Positions 40,690-48,741 of a stretch of DNA of 64,000 nt are shown here, in pieces. Under the pieces are notes generated by a model. That model saw nothing but the letters and a program-made list of their open reading frames with translations, ran no database searches and was not told the DNA's origin. This DNA comes from SAR202 cluster bacterium bin90 (GTDB lineage: Bacteria > Chloroflexota > Dehalococcoidia > Lucifugimonadales > JADFKI01), in contig MPND01000014.1 of the NCBI GenBank assembly GCA_002238855.1, forward strand, positions 1 through 64,000, read 5' to 3'. The position numbers and the translations under genes were made by a program. The stretch's first letter is position 1. Each line of letters opens with the position of its first letter.

Positions 40690-41724
40690 ATGCTGACCAC
40701 AGTAGCTAAGGGACGCACTTACGACTTCAGCCACGCGGTTGGCGGCCTTTATATGCCGCAACCCATCGGCGTCGCCGCCGGAGAAGGCGACACGGTTTAT
40801 GTGTTGAGCCGGCAGTACGAGCAGATCCTGGATGTTCCTTGGAACAAGACTGCTACCGCCGCGCAGGTGAACCGATTCACCGTACCGACGACCCCAGGGG
40901 ACGAAGAGTTCCTGGGACGCTTCAGCAAGTACGGTGACGGCGAAGGCGAGCTTATCTGGCCGAGCGGAATCGCGCTCGACGCCGACGAGAACATGTACAT
41001 CGCGGACGAGTGGATGAACAGGGTATCCGTCTTCAACAAGGACGGAGAATTGCTCAAGATCTGGGGATCGGGAGGCAGCGGAGAAGGCGAGCTTAACAAG
41101 CCGTCGGGTATCGCGCTCGATTCGGGCGGAGTCGTCTATGTCGTGGACAGCCTGAACCACCGCGTGCAGAAGTTCACCAAGGACGGCGAGTACATAGCAC
41201 AGTTCGGCGGACATGGTGATGGCGAGGGCGAATTCGATACGCCCTGGGGCGTTACCTGCGATGACGATGACAACGTGTATGTCGCGGACCACAAGAACCA
41301 CCGCGTGCAGAAGTTCGATGCGGACGGCAACTATGTCCTGTCTTTCGGCAGCTATGGCAAGGGTAGGGGGCAACTCAACCGCCCCAGCGCTGTCGCAGTT
41401 GACCCGGACGGCGATGTGTATGCGTGCGACTGGGGCAACAACCGGGTGCAGATTTACGCGCCGGACGGCACCTTTGTCACAAGCTTACTCGGGGACGCGC
41501 AGCAGATGGCGAAGTGGCACCAGGAACAGGTGGACGCGAACATTGACGTAATCAAGGCGCGGCGGCGAGTCTATACGCTCGAACCGGAGTGGCGCTTTGC
41601 CATGCCGACGGGCATCACATTCGACAGGGCGAAGTCAAGGCTGCTCGTAACTGACACGCAGCGCGGACGCCTGCAGATATATACCAAGGTGAGCGGCTAC
41701 ATGGAGGCTCAGTTCAACCTGTAG
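40690..41724 (+). CDS. NHL-repeat beta-propeller protein, module 2 copy A
   Basis: This 344-residue NHL protein has clear blades with G-x-G-x-G-E/Q-L/F, W-P-S-G-I-A-L-D, V-Y-V-V-D-S-L-N-H-R-V-Q-K-F and V-A-D-H-K-N-H-R-V-Q-K-F. No signal peptide. It begins 94 nt after DUF1501 module 2, matching the gene order of module 1. It is clearly a paralogue of the neighbour at 41981: both open with L-T-T-V-A, then D-F-S-H-A-V-G-G, and both end in A-Q-F-N-L. Confidence 0.87.
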   Translation: MLTTVAKGRTYDFSHAVGGLYMPQPIGVAAGEGDTVYVLSRQYEQILDVPWNKTATAAQVNRFTVPTTPGDEEFLGRFSKYGDGEGELIWPSGIALDADENMYIADEWMNRVSVFNKDGELLKIWGSGGSGEGELNKPSGIALDSGGVVYVVDSLNHRVQKFTKDGEYIAQFGGHGDGEGEFDTPWGVTCDDDDNVYVADHKNHRVQKFDADGNYVLSFGSYGKGRGQLNRPSAVAVDPDGDVYACDWGNNRVQIYAPDGTFVTSLLGDAQQMAKWHQEQVDANIDVIKARRRVYTLEPEWRFAMPTGITFDRAKSRLLVTDTQRGRLQIYTKVSGYMEAQFNL

Positions 41725-41808
41725 GAATTCGCTGCCAGACCGCGCACCGGATTCCTGCCGCCTCGGAACCGCAAGGCAAGTAATACGGTGTGCAACTAAA
41801 GCAAAATA

Positions 41809-41863
41809 ACGACCTGCATTCACGGGTGATTTTTTGATCATCTTGCCTGTGAGTGCAGGTCGT
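41809..41863 (+). other. Long extended hairpin between the two NHL genes
   Basis: ACGACCTGCATTCAC (41809-41823) and GTGAGTGCAGGTCGT (41849-41863) pair over 15 bp with one wobble. A second inner stem, GGTGAT with ATCATC, lies inside the 25-nt loop. It could terminate the first NHL transcript, or be a processing or regulatory structure for the second. No T-run follows, so a plain terminator is not certain. Confidence 0.5.
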
Positions 41864-41980
41864 AGTGTTTATGGAGGGAGGTGAGGCCTATAAGAACGTC
41901 CAAAACAGATCGCTGAGATCGCTGGTGTCACCAGCATGCGTGGGTCCCTTTGGCATTTAGTCATAATTTGGGGGGCAGAA

Positions 41981-43009
41981 GTGCTTACAACGGTAGCAGC
42001 GGGACGCGTTTTTGATTTCAGCCATGCGGTGGGCGGCTTGGAGATGCCCCAACCCATCGCTTCCGCCTGTGGCTCAGGCGATACAATATATGTGCTTAAC
42101 CGTCAGTTTGAAGAGATTCTTGATGTGCCCTGGAACAAGGCAGCACTCTACGCGGAAGTATGTTCGTTCAGTATGCCATCTATCGCCGGCACGGAAGTGT
42201 ACCTCGGTACATTCGGCAGGTACGGGGATGGAGACGGCGAACTGATCTGGCCTGTCGGCATCGCTATCGATTCCGATGAGAACATCTACATTGCCGACGA
42301 GTGGATGAATCGAATCTCCATATTCTCTAATTCCGGTGTTTTCCAGAATAGTTGGAGTACGCAGCGAGAAGCCGGACCTGGTCGGACATCGGGCTTGGCC
42401 ATTGACCTCAATGATGATGTCTATGTTTCGGACAGCGTGAATCACCGCGTATGCAAGTTTACGAATGATGGCGAGTACATCCTGCAATTCGGCAGTTTCG
42501 GCCATGGGCCCGGTGAGCTGAACGCTCCATGGGGTGTAGCCGTGGATGACGATGGGAATACGTACATTGCCGACCATAAGAATCACCGTGTGCAGAAGTT
42601 CGATGCCGATGGTGAGTTCGTCGCATCGTTTGGCAGTTATGGGAGGGGCAAGAGGCATCTCAACAGACCGAGCGATGTTGCTGTTGACCCGGACGGAGAT
42701 GTCTATGTCTGCGACTGGGGTAACGACCGCGTTCAGGTCTTTGAGCGGGGCGGCAGATTCATCGCCAGTCTCATTGGGGATGCGCAGCAGATGGCGAAGG
42801 GGCACCAGATTCAGGTGGACGCCAACCCGGATGTCCTGAAGGCGCGCCGGCGAGTCTATACGCCAGAACCTGAGTGGCGCTTCGCCATGCCTACGGGCGT
42901 TACCTTCGATGTTGCGAACTCTCGACTTATAGTCGCGGACACGCAGCGAGCGCGTGTGCAGATTTACAATAAGGTTAATGATTATTTGGATGCGCAATTC
43001 AACCTGTAG
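41981..43009 (+). CDS. NHL-repeat beta-propeller protein, module 2 copy B
   Basis: This 342-residue tandem paralogue of the previous gene shares the same start and end and blade layout (I-Y-I-A-D-E-W-M-N-R, V-N-H-R-V-C-K-F, D-H-K-N-H-R-V-Q-K-F). I chose GTG 41981, because the paralogue begins M-L-T-T-V-A at that place and GGGGGGCAGAA precedes it; the frame runs upstream to 41936. It is somewhat less GC-rich than copy A. Its extra ligand-binding face may differ from that of copy A; the function is unknown. Confidence 0.85.
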   Translation: MLTTVAAGRVFDFSHAVGGLEMPQPIASACGSGDTIYVLNRQFEEILDVPWNKAALYAEVCSFSMPSIAGTEVYLGTFGRYGDGDGELIWPVGIAIDSDENIYIADEWMNRISIFSNSGVFQNSWSTQREAGPGRTSGLAIDLNDDVYVSDSVNHRVCKFTNDGEYILQFGSFGHGPGELNAPWGVAVDDDGNTYIADHKNHRVQKFDADGEFVASFGSYGRGKRHLNRPSDVAVDPDGDVYVCDWGNDRVQVFERGGRFIASLIGDAQQMAKGHQIQVDANPDVLKARRRVYTPEPEWRFAMPTGVTFDVANSRLIVADTQRARVQIYNKVNDYLDAQFNL

Positions 43010-43084
43010 GAGTAAGCACTTGATAGACGAGACGCAGGTTGGCGCTGGGCGCGGAAGTTGCTGAGTGCGATTCAGGAGGACATT

Positions 43085-43513
43085 GTGGGCGAAAACGGCT
43101 ATAAGGCAAACATCATCCCCGGTATGCGCTACCGAGACGCGCACGCCGCCATCGAGTGGCTTTGCGAAGTGCTTGGGTTCGAGCGCCGGATGGTCGTGCC
43201 GGACGGCGAGGGAGGCGTGGCGCACGCTGAGCTTACGCTCGGCGGCGGGATGATAATGCTCGGTTCCGACCAAGGCAATGCCGATGACTTTGTCGTTGCG
43301 CCCACTCCGGATGGAACACTGACGCAGAACGCTTACATCGTAGTCAGCGAAATCGAAGCCGCTTACGAGCGGGCTAAGGATGCGGGCGCCAACATCGTCT
43401 CGGAGTTGGAGGAGCAGCACTACGGGGGAAGCCTGTTCTCAGTGCGAGACCCTGAAGGACAGTTGTGGCATCTTGGCTCCTATGATCCCTGGGCGGAGCA
43501 GGAGAGCGGCTGA
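43085..43513 (+). CDS. VOC superfamily protein (glyoxalase/bleomycin-resistance type)
   Basis: This 142-residue single VOC domain has paired beta-alpha-beta units: R-Y-R-D-A-H-A-A-I-E-W-L-C-E-V-L-G-F near the N-terminus, and V-R-D-P-E-G-Q-L-W-H-L-G-S-Y near the end. VOC proteins bind a divalent metal and act in isomerisation, epoxide opening or antibiotic binding. The start is GTG 43085, set by AGGAGGA four nt before it; TTG 43058 is less likely. Lies 75 nt behind NHL copy B and may belong to its transcript. A terminator follows. Confidence 0.8.
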   Translation: MGENGYKANIIPGMRYRDAHAAIEWLCEVLGFERRMVVPDGEGGVAHAELTLGGGMIMLGSDQGNADDFVVAPTPDGTLTQNAYIVVSEIEAAYERAKDAGANIVSELEEQHYGGSLFSVRDPEGQLWHLGSYDPWAEQESG

Positions 43514-43550
43514 ACGGAGATCTGAAGAATTCGGACTGAGCAATAAGATG

Positions 43551-43588
43551 TCGGGGGCTGGTGAAAATGCCAGTCCCCGATCTGTTTG
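43551..43588 (+). terminator. Rho-independent-type terminator after the VOC gene
   Basis: TCGGGGGCTGG (43551-43561) pairs with CCAGTCCCCGA (43570-43580), 11 bp with one wobble and a tight 8-nt loop, followed by TCTGTTTG. It closes the DUF1800-DUF1501-NHL-NHL-VOC set before the sulfatase genes. Confidence 0.7.
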
Positions 43589-43665
43589 CGGCATTGACAT
43601 TTCGGAGCGTTCTGGCATACCTTCAACGCGAAATTGACGGCTGAATTCGTTATGGGAGTATACCA

Positions 43666-45330
43666 ATGACCACGCAATCCAACGCTCGCCCTAATATCAT
43701 TGTCTGCCTTGTTGACGACCTGGGATTTTCGGACATTGGATGCTATGGCTCAGAGATCCGCACGCCCAACCTCGATCGCATGGGCAACAACGGGTTGCGC
43801 TTCACACAGATGTACAATGCCGCGCGTTGCTGTCCTTCGAGGGCTGCACTGTTGACGGGGCTGTATCCGCACCAAGCGGGTGTGGGCCATATGGTGCAAA
43901 ACTACGGCAGTCCGGGGTACCAAGGGTATCTGAGTGACAGCAGCGTGACGGTTGCTGAGGTGCTGCGCACGGCTGGCTATCGCACGCTGATGAGCGGCAA
44001 GTGGCATGTGGGTGGCCACTACCACCCGCCTGTGCCTGAGGAGGGCTGGGATGCAGGTTCGCCGGGTCGCCCTACGCCGCGTCAGCGCGGCTTCGACAGG
44101 TTCTTTGGCATTCTGGGCGGCTATGGCTCGCTGTTCAACCCGTTCTCGATGATGCTGGACGACACGCCTATCAACGCCGAGACGGCGGACTTCTACTTCA
44201 CTGACGCCGTCACCGATCACGCGCTGCAGATGATCGACGAAACCCCGGCTGAGCAGCCGTTCTATCTCTACCTGTCATACACCGCTCCGCACTGGCCGCT
44301 GCATGCGCGGGACGAGGATATTGCCAAGTACGAGGGCGTCTATCGCGGTGGATGGGACTCGCTGCGAACGGCTCGCCACGAAGAGATGAAGGGTATGGGC
44401 ATACTGGACTCCAAATGGGATATTAGCCCACGTGATGTGGATGCACCACCTTGGCCGGAGGCGTCTTACCAGGACTGGGAAGACCTGCGTATGGCGGTCT
44501 ATGCGGCGATGATCGACCGCGTTGACCAGGGAATCGGGCAGATAATGAGCAAGCTGGAGCAGACAGGGCAGGCGGATAACACGCTGTTCATGTTCTTGTC
44601 GGACAATGGTGGGGATGCCGAGCTTTTCATGGAGGACACGGATATTCCGGTGCCGTCGGTGTTTGCCATTCCAACGGTAGATGGCAGACAGACGAGAGTC
44701 GGCAACATTCCTGATCTGAGGCCCGGTGGCGCGGACACGTTCATGAGCTACGACCTGCCGTGGGCGAACGCGAGCAACACGCCGTTCCGCCTGTTCAAGC
44801 GGTGGATTCACGAGGGAGGCGTCTCCACGCCGTTCATAATGCACTGGCCCGATCGCATCAAGCAGTCCGGCATCATCAACTCGCCGGCGTACATATCTGA
44901 TATAACGGCGACATGCATCGCCGCGGCAGGCGCAACATATCCTACGGAGAACAACGGTAACAGCATCACGCCACTTGAAGGCGAGAGCTTCCTGTCGGTT
45001 GCGGACGGGCAGCAATGGAGCCGCGAAGCGCCGATATTCTGGGAGCATGAGGGCAACCGCGCCGTCCGTGTTGGCGAGTGGAAGCTCGTAGCCGAACACG
45101 ACGGGCCGTGGGAGCTGTACAACATGGATGAGGATCGCACCGAACTGAACGACCTTGCGGCGGGCGATGCTGACAGGGTGAGGCAGATGGCTGCGCTGTG
45201 GCAGGGCTGGGCGGACAGAGCGAATGTGGTGCCATGGCCCGCGAACCCGGTATTTCCCGGCTTCAGGATGATGGGCAGGAACGCACATATTGCGGGGGCG
45301 CCATCGATGCCGACGCCCGCCGATGGGTAG
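43666..45330 (+). CDS. Sulfatase (arylsulfatase family)
   Basis: This 554-residue sulfatase has the N-terminal D-D-L-G-F metal-ligand motif and the formylglycine-forming signature C-C-P-S-R-A-A-L-L-T-G (near residue 55), where the first Cys becomes formylglycine. M-S-G-K-W-H-V-G carries the conserved Lys and His, and S-D-N-G-G the Asp/Asn ligands. No signal peptide is seen. It would cleave a sulfate ester from an unknown substrate. Neither a formylglycine-generating enzyme nor an anSME is in the window, so maturation must be encoded elsewhere. A close paralogue follows immediately. Confidence 0.92.
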   Translation: MTTQSNARPNIIVCLVDDLGFSDIGCYGSEIRTPNLDRMGNNGLRFTQMYNAARCCPSRAALLTGLYPHQAGVGHMVQNYGSPGYQGYLSDSSVTVAEVLRTAGYRTLMSGKWHVGGHYHPPVPEEGWDAGSPGRPTPRQRGFDRFFGILGGYGSLFNPFSMMLDDTPINAETADFYFTDAVTDHALQMIDETPAEQPFYLYLSYTAPHWPLHARDEDIAKYEGVYRGGWDSLRTARHEEMKGMGILDSKWDISPRDVDAPPWPEASYQDWEDLRMAVYAAMIDRVDQGIGQIMSKLEQTGQADNTLFMFLSDNGGDAELFMEDTDIPVPSVFAIPTVDGRQTRVGNIPDLRPGGADTFMSYDLPWANASNTPFRLFKRWIHEGGVSTPFIMHWPDRIKQSGIINSPAYISDITATCIAAAGATYPTENNGNSITPLEGESFLSVADGQQWSREAPIFWEHEGNRAVRVGEWKLVAEHDGPWELYNMDEDRTELNDLAAGDADRVRQMAALWQGWADRANVVPWPANPVFPGFRMMGRNAHIAGAPSMPTPADG

Positions 45331-45376
45331 CCATAGCAATGCCCTGTTGCAAGTCGTTGAGACGGAGAGGAAATGT

Positions 45377-47017
45377 ATGTCTGAACAGCCCGGTAACCGC
45401 CCGAATATAATTATCTGTCTTGTGGACGACCTCGGCTTCTCAGATTTGGGGAGCTACGGTTCGCGCCTGCTGACACATAACATTGACAGGCTTGCGGAGA
45501 ATGGCATTCGCTGCACGCAGATGTACAACTCGGCGCGCTGCTGTCCGTCAAGGGCTGCGCTGTTGACGGGACTGAACCCGCACCAGGCTGGCGTAGGGCA
45601 TATGACGGCGGACTATGGCATCGACAGTTACCAAGGGTATTTGAACGACAGGTGCGTGACCATTGCGGAGGTGCTGCGGACTGCGGGGTATCGCACGCTG
45701 ATGAGCGGGAAGTGGCATGTCGGCGGCAACTATCATCCACCCGTGCCGGAATTCGGCTGGCCTACGGGCGAAGAAGGCTATCCTACGCCGAGGCAGCGGG
45801 GCTTTGACCGTTTCTTCGGTATATGGGGCGGCTACACTTCGTTCTTCAATCCGGACTCGCTGGGGCAGGACGACACGCCCATCAAGGCGGAGACTCCCGA
45901 CTTCTACCTGACCGAGGAGATTACGAACCACGCGCTTCAGATGATCGACGATGGTAGTGATTCGGACAACCCGTTCTTCTTGTACTTGTCATACACAGCG
46001 CCGCACTGGCCGCTGCACGCGCTGGAGGAGGACATTGCAAAGTACGAGGGTGCGTTCCGTGAAGGCTGGGATGCTGAACGGACAGCGCGCCACGAGTCGC
46101 AGAAGGGTATGGGACTGCTCGACGAGAAGTGGCAGATAAGCGGGCGCGACCAGGACGCACCCGACTGGAACGATGTGCAACATCAGGACTGGGAGGACTT
46201 GCGGATGGCGGTGTACGCGGCGCAGGTTGATCGCGTTGACCAGGGCGTCGGGCGCATTATGGACAGGCTGCGTGAGACTGGCGAATACGACAATACGCTC
46301 TTCCTGTTCCTTTCGGACAATGGTGGCTGCGCTGAGTTGTTCCAGGAGGACAAGGATATTCCGGAGCCAAGCATCTACTCGACTCCGACGGTGGACGGCA
46401 GGCGTGTTACCTGCGGCAACATTCCCAGCCTCAGGCCGGGGCCTGATACGACATTCATGAGCTATGATCTGCCGTGGGCGAATGTGAGCAACGCGCCGTT
46501 TCGCCTGTTCAAGAGCTGGATGCAGGAGGGCGGCATATCCACGCCGTTTATCATCCACTGGCCTGACAAGATAAGACAGCCTGCCATCAACCACAGCCCG
46601 ATGTATATCACGGACATTACCGCTACGTGTATAGATGCGGCGGGTGCGACCTATCCCACAGAGTTTGGAGGCAGAGAGATAACTCCCATTGAAGGCGAGA
46701 GCTTCCTGCCCATTGTGGAAGGCCGAGAGTGGAGCAGGGAGGTACCGATATTCTGGGAGCACGAGGGAAACCGCGCAGTGCGGGTCGGCGAATGGAAGCT
46801 CGTATCTGAGTTTGGCTTGCCGTGGGAGCTATACAACATGGATGAGGATCGCACGGAGCTAAACGACCTTGCTTCAGGCGATGGTGACCGTGTGCAGCAG
46901 ATGACGCAAATATACGAGGAATGGGCGCGGCGATGCCAGGTTATGCCTTGGCCTGTTGATCCGCGATACCTGCGAGGTAAGTATCCCACGCTCGGTGCGC
47001 ATAACTACATCGCGTAG
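45377..47017 (+). CDS. Sulfatase (arylsulfatase family), tandem paralogue
   Basis: This 546-residue sulfatase is strongly similar in layout to the one ending at 45330 (D-D-L-G-F-S-D, C-C-P-S-R-A-A-L-L-T-G, S-G-K-W-H-V-G-G, S-D-N-G-G). ATG 45377 is chosen because GGAGAGG lies 6 nt before it and the paralogue starts in register. Some loops differ, so the substrate may too. The pair probably arose by tandem duplication. Convergent with the MBL gene, 18 bp apart. Confidence 0.92.
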   Translation: MSEQPGNRPNIIICLVDDLGFSDLGSYGSRLLTHNIDRLAENGIRCTQMYNSARCCPSRAALLTGLNPHQAGVGHMTADYGIDSYQGYLNDRCVTIAEVLRTAGYRTLMSGKWHVGGNYHPPVPEFGWPTGEEGYPTPRQRGFDRFFGIWGGYTSFFNPDSLGQDDTPIKAETPDFYLTEEITNHALQMIDDGSDSDNPFFLYLSYTAPHWPLHALEEDIAKYEGAFREGWDAERTARHESQKGMGLLDEKWQISGRDQDAPDWNDVQHQDWEDLRMAVYAAQVDRVDQGVGRIMDRLRETGEYDNTLFLFLSDNGGCAELFQEDKDIPEPSIYSTPTVDGRRVTCGNIPSLRPGPDTTFMSYDLPWANVSNAPFRLFKSWMQEGGISTPFIIHWPDKIRQPAINHSPMYITDITATCIDAAGATYPTEFGGREITPIEGESFLPIVEGREWSREVPIFWEHEGNRAVRVGEWKLVSEFGLPWELYNMDEDRTELNDLASGDGDRVQQMTQIYEEWARRCQVMPWPVDPRYLRGKYPTLGAHNYIA

Positions 47018-47035
47018 GTTGCGCAGAGGCTTCCG

Positions 47036-47920
47036 TCAGGGCTGGTCTTCGATTCTGAATGACTTCACCTTGTCGCCGACTTCGATGCGCGTGAGGTCGT
47101 TGCCAACTTCGACAGCGCCGGAGTAGGTTGATGCTGTGCCGTCGAGAATCTCTTCGACGTAGCCGGGGATCGGTCCGCCGATGACATGAGAATAGACGGC
47201 GAGCTTCGGGTTTATCCTGCTGAAGATTTCGCCTGCCTGTTGCGGCGTGGTGTGGTGCTCGATGACGGCCTGCCGGTGATGCTCAGTCATCTGGGTCGCG
47301 CGCTTCAGGAATGCCTGCGGTGCGATGATTTCGTGAACGAGCAGGTCGGCGCCCTGGGCGTATTTCACCAGGTTTTCACAGGGGCGTGTGTCGCCGGACA
47401 GCACAACGACCTTGCCGTTGTACTCGATGCGGTAGCCGAATGCGGGAGTTACTGGGCGGTGGTCGACATCGAATACGACAACGCGCACATCGCCTAACGT
47501 GTACTCGAAGCCCTCGGCGATGTCGTGCGATTCGATGTCGATGCCGGACTGCGGAAGAAGCTCGTCGAGGTCGCGGCGGATGTGGATGTCCGCTTCGTAT
47601 GCTTTTTCCAAATGCGCCATCATATCCGTGGTACCTTCCGGTCCCCAGACTTTGAAGGCTGTCCTGCGGCCCATAATCCAGGCGGTGAGCCACAGGTCGG
47701 GTATGCCGACGATATGGTCGGAGTGCAGGTGGGTCAGGAACAACTTGTCCACGCGCGGATGTTCAGGGCCGAGCTGGAGCAGCCTCTGGATTGCGCCGCG
47801 CCCGCAGTCGAAAAGCAGCCGCTCGTCGCCCGCCTCTACGAGCGTGCTCATGCCGAAGCGGTCGATGGATGGCGCGGGCGAACTGGTGCCGAGCAGGGTT
47901 ACGGTGAAGTCGGTGGTCAT
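47036..47920 (-). CDS. MBL-fold metallo-hydrolase (RNase Z / ElaC-like)
   Basis: This 294-residue metallo-beta-lactamase-fold protein has the metal motif T-H-L-H-S-D-H near residue 60, an early G-T-S-S-P (typical of the RNase Z group), and later S-G-D-T and H-x-x-x-x-H metal ligands (Y-S-H-V). Full RNase Z would need more sequence to confirm, so a tRNA 3' processing role is only possible. Its ATG overlaps the stop of the upstream HepT gene by four bases (ATGA), so it is coupled to the toxin-antitoxin pair. Confidence 0.8.
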   Translation of the reverse strand: MTTDFTVTLLGTSSPAPSIDRFGMSTLVEAGDERLLFDCGRGAIQRLLQLGPEHPRVDKLFLTHLHSDHIVGIPDLWLTAWIMGRRTAFKVWGPEGTTDMMAHLEKAYEADIHIRRDLDELLPQSGIDIESHDIAEGFEYTLGDVRVVVFDVDHRPVTPAFGYRIEYNGKVVVLSGDTRPCENLVKYAQGADLLVHEIIAPQAFLKRATQMTEHHRQAVIEHHTTPQQAGEIFSRINPKLAVYSHVIGGPIPGYVEEILDGTASTYSGAVEVGNDLTRIEVGDKVKSFRIEDQP

Positions 47921-48270
47921 TTTGTCCCTCCAGCCTCTTGTAACATTGTTCTGACTTCCTCTGCAAGAATCGGAAGCTTGGTTTGAATCACATCCCAGAC
48001 TACGCGATCATCAACAACAGAATAGCCATGTATCAGTTGATTGCGGAAATTGATAATGCGGCGGCGCTCGCTAATTCGAAGAGCGAGTGCTGGGTTGAAT
48101 TCGGAGAGACGATTCACAGCCTCGCCAATAATCTCAAATTTGCGCTCAACGGCGGATCGCATCATGGCGTTGTCCTCATAGTCGGTGAATCCAGCGCCGC
48201 GAGTAAATTGACTGATGAGATTGACGGCTTGCTGAATGTCATAAAGAACCGACTTGCTTTCAATCTCCAT
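47917..48270 (-). CDS. hepT: HepT-like ribonuclease toxin (DUF86)
   Basis: This 117-residue HEPN-domain protein has the catalytic R-x4-H-x-Y motif (R-N-Q-L-I-H-G-Y) near residue 76, so it is expected to be an RNase toxin. In MntA-HepT systems the Tyr of this motif is AMPylated by MntA, which stops toxicity. The upstream mntA-type gene overlaps it by 11 bp on the same strand, as usual. Here, unusually, the downstream gene is an MBL hydrolase overlapping by four bases. Confidence 0.88.
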   Translation of the reverse strand: MEIESKSVLYDIQQAVNLISQFTRGAGFTDYEDNAMMRSAVERKFEIIGEAVNRLSEFNPALALRISERRRIINFRNQLIHGYSVVDDRVVWDVIQTKLPILAEEVRTMLQEAGGTK

Positions 48271-48568
48271 ACAGCAGTTGCCTTGTGCGGTTCACTGACT
48301 GCCGAAAGTATGGATTCTTAATGGCAGAATCAACTACGAGATCAATGGGCCGCCGGAAGAGGTGTTCCAGATCTTCCATCAACCCAAAGTAGGCATCGGC
48401 ATATCCGCCGTCAGGCAGTTCATGGAACTCCACAAGGAAGTCTAAATCGCTGTCATGGGTGAACCGGTGTTCGCTTGTAGCGGAGCCGAATAGTTCCAAG
48501 CGAAGTACACCGCGCTCGCGGCATATCGAATCTAGCTCAGCAGTGTTCTCGGAAATTGTTGGAATCAT
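48260..48568 (-). CDS. mntA: MntA-type nucleotidyltransferase antitoxin
   Basis: This 102-residue minimal nucleotidyltransferase has G-S-A followed by D-S-D-L-D (G-S-x11-D-x-D, one residue longer than the usual x10) and V-E-F. It transfers AMP to the HepT partner gene that overlaps it downstream. Upstream is a 170-bp AT-richer gap with no gene. The pair is a type VII toxin-antitoxin module. A gene-length mismatch is not seen. Confidence 0.88.
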   Translation of the reverse strand: MIPTISENTAELDSICRERGVLRLELFGSATSEHRFTHDSDLDFLVEFHELPDGGYADAYFGLMEDLEHLFRRPIDLVVDSAIKNPYFRQSVNRTRQLLYGD

Positions 48569-48741
48569 GGCGATGCTCCCATTTGGACAGCATATAATAT
48601 CCGTTGGTAATATACCATCAGCAAGTAACGTCGTTGTAGCCGTTCGAGTCGTTCACGGCCGCCATTGACAGACTACCCGCCTGTTCATAAAATCACGCAA
48701 GCTAATCAACATATAAATCAGGCTTAACGAGAGGTGAAAGT

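Noticed and set aside
42074-43420. 448-codon antisense frame over NHL copy B and the VOC gene
   Set aside because: Spans two real sense genes; no recognisable motif.
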